A DNA stretch of 64,000 bases from the NCBI GenBank assembly GCA_029948255.1, contig JALIZF010001914.1, positions 310,001 to 374,000 of the forward strand, in the 5' to 3' direction. The DNA comes from Telmatactis stephensoni (Eukaryota > Cnidaria > Anthozoa > Actiniaria > Isophelliidae). Positions 59,569-64,000 of the stretch are shown here, piece by piece (position 1 is the stretch's first letter; each line of letters opens with the position of its first letter). The notes beneath the pieces were generated by a model. That model had not been told where the DNA came from. It saw nothing but the letters and a program-made list of their open reading frames with translations, and searched no databases. Made by a program: the position numbers and the translations under genes.

Positions 59569-59976
59569 TGCCCGGGGGGGGGGGGGGGGGACTCCGATCG
59601 TAAATGGACGGGGATGCTCGTCGTACCTTTTAGGGGTCAAAATCTGCAATCTGGTACCTTTTAGGGTGTCTCAGACTTAAGTGGACTACTAGAAACATAG
59701 CTGGTACCTTTTAGGGACTGTTTTGGGGTAAATAAACTACCTAAAATAAGGCATGAAAGGGACGATTTCGATGATCTGAATTGAATCTTCACAGCACATC
59801 GATAGCAAAGTGTTTCATTACTTTAATTCTTTATTATTGTTTTTGAATTGGTACCTTTTAGGTAGAAATCAATTGTTGCCACACCCACTCAGGTACCTTT
59901 TAGGGGTCATTTTCAAAATTTCCGACGAGCATCCCCGTCCTCTTACATATAGGAGTCCCCCCCCCCCCCCCGGGCA
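59569..59976. mobile_element. G/C-run-terminated element, copy 1
   Basis: Left end tgcccg followed by about 17 G; right end about 14 C followed by cgggca. Adjacent inverted blocks are gacggggatgctcgtcg and cgacgagcatccccgtc. The interior carries at least five copies of ggtaccttttaggg in varied form. ATTTA occurs next to both ends as a possible target duplication. A relative is at 61844-62213. Confidence 0.7.
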
Positions 59977-60183
59977 TTTACGCGAGTCACACGGGTGTCC
60001 AACAGCATTCATCATTGCCTCACTTTCATAAGATTGAAAGTATAGCACTTTAAGTGCGATATAAATAAACAATGCTGCAATCTTACGTGGTATTTCTCTG
60101 TAATTCTCTCAAAAAAAGTTGTGGCGTTGATCATTCTATGCCTTTCTCCTTGGTTTACTTCAATGAAACTTTGGTTTAATTGT

Positions 60184-60489
60184 CAGTGGCGTGGCGAGGG
60201 GGGCGCCAGGGATCGCGATCGCCCCCCTAAAATTTTGGTCTTGTCGATGATATCACTTTAAAGATTTACTTATAACTTTAAAATTCACAATATTTAAATG
60301 TTATCTCAAGTATAATCAGCACTTTGTTTCACGATGCTGGACAAATTCCCACGTGCTTTTGTGAAATTAGGAAATAAGCATAATTTGGCGGGAACTGTAC
60401 CTTGAAATTTAACCTTTCCATTGACTACCTCCCCCCCCCCCCCCCCCCCCCCCGCCCCCCGCTTTTGCTCAGGCCTCGCTACGCACCTG
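60184..60489. mobile_element. Non-autonomous hAT element, 306 bp
   Basis: Ends cagtggcgtggcgagg and the reverse complement of caggtgcgtagcgagg (13 of 16 identical), typical of hAT elements. Flanked by ttaattgt (60176-60183) and ttaattgg (60490-60497), a 7-of-8 match to an 8-bp target duplication. Contains a run of about 25 C at 60430-60455. No transposase. Confidence 0.7.
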
Positions 60490-61843
60490 TTAATTGGCTA
60501 CGTCATTATTTTAGCAGTCTGTAATTATAGATAACTAGATCGTCAAAGAAAAGATGTGTCAGAGAAGTTCATAAAGGCTTAGATCGGTTGTCTCTACACT
60601 GATTTTTTTCCAGCCTTTTTTTTTTCCCTGGTTTGTTTGTTTTTTTCGCCGTATTCAGTCACAGTGACCTTTTTGTTATTTTTAGAAATGCATTTGGAAT
60701 TTAAACGTTGAACCCCTGCTCTCCATCTCTCTCCGATACAATATACTGGCACTGACTGTGACGGAAGCCACGCCGAGAACCTGGGCCTTCTCACCCTTTG
60801 TTAACTGAATCACATTCTGGTTGTTTATGGTGGAGTAACCGGTGCCATCACAAAGGAATATCAGAACAATGTAAGATGACTCTTCCGATTCTAAGACGGT
60901 CCCTTGAGATGGAGATGTATTCCGCTACCTCGAAAATAGCTGAGGGGAATGCCGAGTACTTTCAGTCCAATATATCGTGCTTTTAATAACAATCCTTCTC
61001 AAATGACTGAAAATTAAATCAATAGCTCCTCACACTTCGTAGTGCTGGTAGTCTCTGTGGGATATGATAATGTTTTGATCTTTATGTCATAACAAAGGTG
61101 CACAAAATCCAGTTCCGTTTAATATTTGTGCATTGAGGTGACACAAATGCAACTGTATAAATGGGTGTATTGGGCGTTTTTAATTCCTTTTTCTTCCTTA
61201 TTACGTGAAAATCCAACCTGGTTGAATTGAAAGGATTTTCGAAAAGGTTAATTTGTCTGTTATCATAACGAGCTATCAACCAATCGTAAGACGACAATTA
61301 TCTAAGTTGTGAATATTCTTTGATTGGCATCATCAAGGTATGTACCGTCAGATCCATGCATATCCCCTAATATCATCTCTGGTCAAAACTACGAGTTGGG
61401 ATTTGAAAACAAAGAAGGTATATTAGCTCTTTTAACTTAATCAGTGAGGCCGTCAGTTGCCAAAGATTTTTGAACACAATCACATGGTAAACAGTGGTTA
61501 ATGAAAACAAACAACGGCCGCTTTCATAACTCAGCAAGAACTCATGTAACAGTTTAGTTTACTATAACATGTCAGAAATTGCTTATGATCATCTTGATCA
61601 AAGTAATCGAGGAATTCCAAAATTCAGCACAAAATTTTCATCTGAGCTGAATTTGAAAAGGTACTAAGCTTTTTTATTGACAACAAAATACGGATGGTGA
61701 ACAGCCAGAAAGCTAAGGCACTTGTTTCGAGAACAAATGCCTGCGTCTCATCTAAATTTTTTTGTAGCAGTCTTAGTAAGTTTTGTGCTTAGCAATACAG
61801 CATTAGTATTAGCAATACAGCATTGGAAAGAACGTAATATTTT

Positions 61844-62213
61844 CCCGGGGGGTTACTCCCTATATTGGTGTGCTAGGGATGATCGTCGTATTTTTTAGGG
61901 GTTGAAATCGCCGATTTGGTATTTTTTAGGGGTCGTCAGAGAAAATCCAAGGTTTTTCAGAAAAGATGGTATTTTTTAGGGGTACAAAATAAACGAGACG
62001 ACTTTTTTAACTTACTGCCTTTTTATTAAAACTTACTGCCTTTTTATTAAAATCATAAAAACTCAAATGACTGGTATTATTTGGTATTTTTGAGCTGTTA
62101 GGTATTTTTAGGGTCGAAAATTTTGGCATTTGGGTATTTTTTAGGGTACGTTTTGGAGGTTTCCGACGATCATCCCTAGCGTTTTGACCCCGAAGAACCC
62201 CCCCCCCCCCCCT
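61844..62213. mobile_element. G/C-run-terminated element, copy 2
   Basis: Starts cccggggggtt and ends in about 15 C. The inverted blocks are agggatgatcgtcg and cgacgatcatccct, parallel to copy 1. The interior repeats ggtattttttaggg (copy 1 has ggtaccttttaggg) about five times. A small tandem (acttactgcctttttattaaa, 20-odd bases, twice) lies near 62011. Confidence 0.65.
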
Positions 62214-62541
62214 CAGAGCCTTTTTTGTTTGAATGTTTCAAATTATCACTCTAGAAGACCCTAGTGTACCCGCATTCACAGATCAAGGTCGCCGTGACTG
62301 GGGCTGTTGTTCATGTGACATTCTCAACTGCTATTGACTCACACAATGAAGCATGCCACTTGTTGGTTCAGAGCCCTTCCATTTGAATGACAAACCGTTT
62401 CAAAGACTCCTTGTTTTCACAGCTCAACTGTTTGTAGTTCTATTTTTCGTTTTATTTCAAGTAACTGGTTCCTCAGAAAGGCACGGAACAAGAACCGCAG
62501 CCCATGAAGATGAGCTGGCTGAGGATGCTCTGGAATCAAAC

Positions 62542-62655
62542 CAGCAAGACCCTGTTGTTCGAAAGGCGATCAACTTTAACTCAGGATTAAATCTAAAGAA
62601 AACCATTTTATATTATTAACTCAGGATTAACTCTAATCGCCTCTCGAACAACCGG
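62542..62655. mobile_element. Hairpin element ending gttgttcgaaaggcgat
   Basis: gttgttcgaaaggcgat pairs with atcgcctctcgaacaac, and ctcaggattaa occurs in direct copies within. Resembles the 21308 and 23399 elements in its 'gttgt..gaagg' ends. It overlaps the end of the open frame that starts at 62353, weakening that frame as a real exon. Confidence 0.5.
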
Positions 62656-62752
62656 AATTGATGAAGACACTAAGAGTTCAGTAGTAGGAGTTAATAATCG
62701 ACAGTTTTTCTATAATTTGCATGATCTATAACCATCCATACATCCATAGGAG

Positions 62753-63143
62753 CAAAGATGGCACAGTTTGTTAGTGCGAGGCTAATCCTGACCTCGCATC
62801 CTTGTTTCGACTTCTTTCCATTCTGTGTAGCTTTAGTTAGCTTTAAATACCCTTTTTAAAAAACAGGGTCCCCTGTACCTTTTGCGTGAAACGTGAATGG
62901 ATGATTTATTTTGACGTGAAACGTGATTTAAGGTCTAAAATCTTTTTGCGTCCTCGTGAAAGCAACTTTTGATTTTTTTGTGAACGTGAAAGAGATTTCT
63001 GAATTATCCGTGAGGCGTGAAAAGACCAAATATTTTTGCGTGATTTCATTTTGCAAAGGGGTATAGGGGACCCTGTTAAAACGGAGCACTGATGGAGAGA
63101 GGGGAGTAAAATGAGCGTATCGTCGGCCTCAAGTTTATGAGTG
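62753..63143 (+). mobile_element. tRNA-derived SINE, copy B, interrupted
   Basis: Block order matches copy A (23641-23846): gatggcacagtttgttag, catccttgtttcgacttctt, ctgtgtagctttagttagct, then, after an insertion, cggagcactgatggagagag and cggcctcaagttta. The insertion is the 202-bp palindrome-ended element at 62874-63075. Confidence 0.75.
62874..63075. mobile_element. 202-bp MITE nested inside SINE copy B
   Basis: Ends cagggtcccctgtacctttt and the near-complement of the right end, ggtataggggaccctg. Flanks ttaaaaaa and ttaaaacg agree at 6 of 8 positions, a plausible 8-bp target duplication. Comparison with SINE copy A, which runs straight through (ctttaaacagagcac), shows this block is an insertion. 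The interior repeats cgtgaaacgtga variants. Confidence 0.75.
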
Positions 63144-63211
63144 TACAACTGTTACGAGCTACCGACGTTAAATAAGGTTGCTTTACCTTGTACCTTTTTA
63201 CTGTCTTTTAG

Positions 63212-64000
63212 GTGATGTCGAGGCACAGCAATGCAAGAAAAACTGGTGTTGCATTTTCTGGAGGTGGAGTTCGATCAACAGCTTTGTGCTCGGGGGTTCT
63301 GCGTAGATTGCTTTCAGAAAGGAGTCAACATTGACTACTTGAGTTGTGTGTCTGGTGGGGGGTACACAGGGGCTTCGTACATGGATTGGAAGCTCCACCA
63401 CGGTAATAAAGATGATCCTGCTTGGCATAAAGAATACTTTGAGCACTTGCGTACAAACATCAATAATCTATGTCAATGTAGTAACGCATGCCATGGATTC
63501 ATCGATGGTGTTCTGCTTATTCTATTCTTGCTTTTCTTCTCTGTCGGTCTATCAGCGATAAAGTCGTTTTCTTTCGTAGTACCAACGTCTTACTTCGTGG
63601 ATTATTGCATAGGTGATCTTCTTCGCGAGCAGTTCACTTGTCGTGAAAAGAACATTAACAGAACTGTAGAAGGAATACCACAAACACAGTTAGTCCAAGA
63701 ATGTGTGCTAAAGGCAGGACCCAAAATGAAAGACCTGTTTTCTCTCTTCCTAGTATTGTTTACTGTGTTGGCAGTATCCTACTTTCTAAGCACTGTGGCA
63801 CGGCGTCGAACTATGTGGTACTTCCTAAGGCTGCTCACTGTGGGATCAGGCTACACTTTAGCCATGGTGTTTGTTCCATGGTTTATTGAACTCTACATGA
63901 TTTTTATACCTGAGTGGTCCCGTTACTTTATCCTCGCTTTTATCGCAACAGTTTGGGCTGCTTTTCCACCCTTGAGAAAGAAAGCAATTATTGCTCTCCT
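63212..64000 (+). CDS. Patatin-like membrane protein, 5' part, runs off window, frame break
   Basis: After an acceptor (ctgtcttttag at 63211) the frame reads TGVAFSGGGVRSTALCSGVL, the glycine-rich oxyanion loop of patatin-like lipases. Then KGVNIDYLSCVSGGGYTGAS supplies the nucleophile elbow (serine in SGGG). These two parts are in different frames: the shift falls at about 63317-63320 (tcagaaagg), where one base too many, or two too few, breaks the reading frame. From 63321 to the window end one frame stays open and has at least four hydrophobic segments (VLLILFLLFFSVGL, LFSLFLVLFTVLAV, YTLAMVFVPWFIELYMIF, FILAFIATVWAAF), so the lipase core appears interrupted by membrane spans. The catalytic Asp is not in the window. 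The upstream exon is unknown; an ATG frame at 62353-62619 with one hydrophobic segment is a weak candidate. Reaction inferred: lipid acyl hydrolysis. Confidence 0.6.

Larger units (their letters stand above)
59227..62352. other. Repeat-rich intergenic region
   Basis: No supported gene between the TMEM109-like stop and the patatin-like gene. It is built largely of three transposon-like segments described separately (59569, 60184, 61844). Elsewhere, a 14-base motif agcaatacagcatt is duplicated at 61792-61822. Remaining frames are short and look random. Confidence 0.6.

Noticed and set aside
62353..62619. First exon of the patatin-like gene
   Set aside because: One hydrophobic segment and an ATG, but the end overlaps a hairpin element and no splice donor gives a clear join; not supported enough to annotate as coding.

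Overview
This is eukaryotic (animal) genomic DNA. All protein-coding genes are split into many short exons with GT-AG introns, the non-coding sequence is AT-rich, and small palindromic transposons are dense. Three genes are confidently identified as complete: LIS1/PAFAH1B1, PRPF8 and BRAP. The encoded proteins are close to vertebrate ones, and the repeat style (many short fold-back elements, tRNA-derived SINEs, a BEL/Pao remnant) suggests a cnidarian, most likely an anthozoan such as a coral or anemone. The species-level placement is inference; no alignment was run.

Layout. 1-8.2 kb: mostly non-coding, with one possible exon near 4.46-4.87 kb, a hAT-like element and a long GATT microsatellite. 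8.26-17.6 kb (+): LIS1, 15 coding exons, 409 aa, with an NRF1-like promoter site. 17.6-20.8 kb: LIS1 3' flank and the PRPF8 promoter. 20.8-44.3 kb (+): PRPF8, 38 coding exons, 2320 aa. 44.9-55.5 kb (-): BRAP, 20 coding exons, 573 aa, tail-to-tail with PRPF8. 56.0-59.2 kb (+): a two-exon, 273-aa membrane protein resembling TMEM109/BRI3BP, head-to-head with BRAP, with a deleted BEL/Pao retrotransposon in its intron. 59.2-63.2 kb: intergenic, full of repeats. 63.2-64.0 kb (+): the start of a membrane-embedded patatin-like protein that runs off the window and has a frame break.

The genes are housekeeping and do not form a pathway: LIS1 regulates dynein, PRPF8 is the spliceosome core, BRAP is a RING/UBP-type E3 ligase in Ras-MAPK signalling. 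PRPF8 and PAFAH1B1 are also linked in human (17p13.3), so their adjacency may be very old linkage.

I found no convincing new defence or biosynthetic system. The most interesting material is the repeat layer: a 229-bp fold-back retroelement with a 16-bp target duplication and a hammerhead-like core in both arms; a palindromic element nested in a SINE; two 190-bp TA-flanked palindromes of the same family about 38 kb apart; a family ending in long G/C runs with repeated internal motifs; a GC-AG intron in LIS1; and a CCAAT-box minisatellite inside PRPF8. Exon boundaries were worked out by hand from splice consensus, frame continuity and remembered family sequences; each coding sum is a multiple of three.
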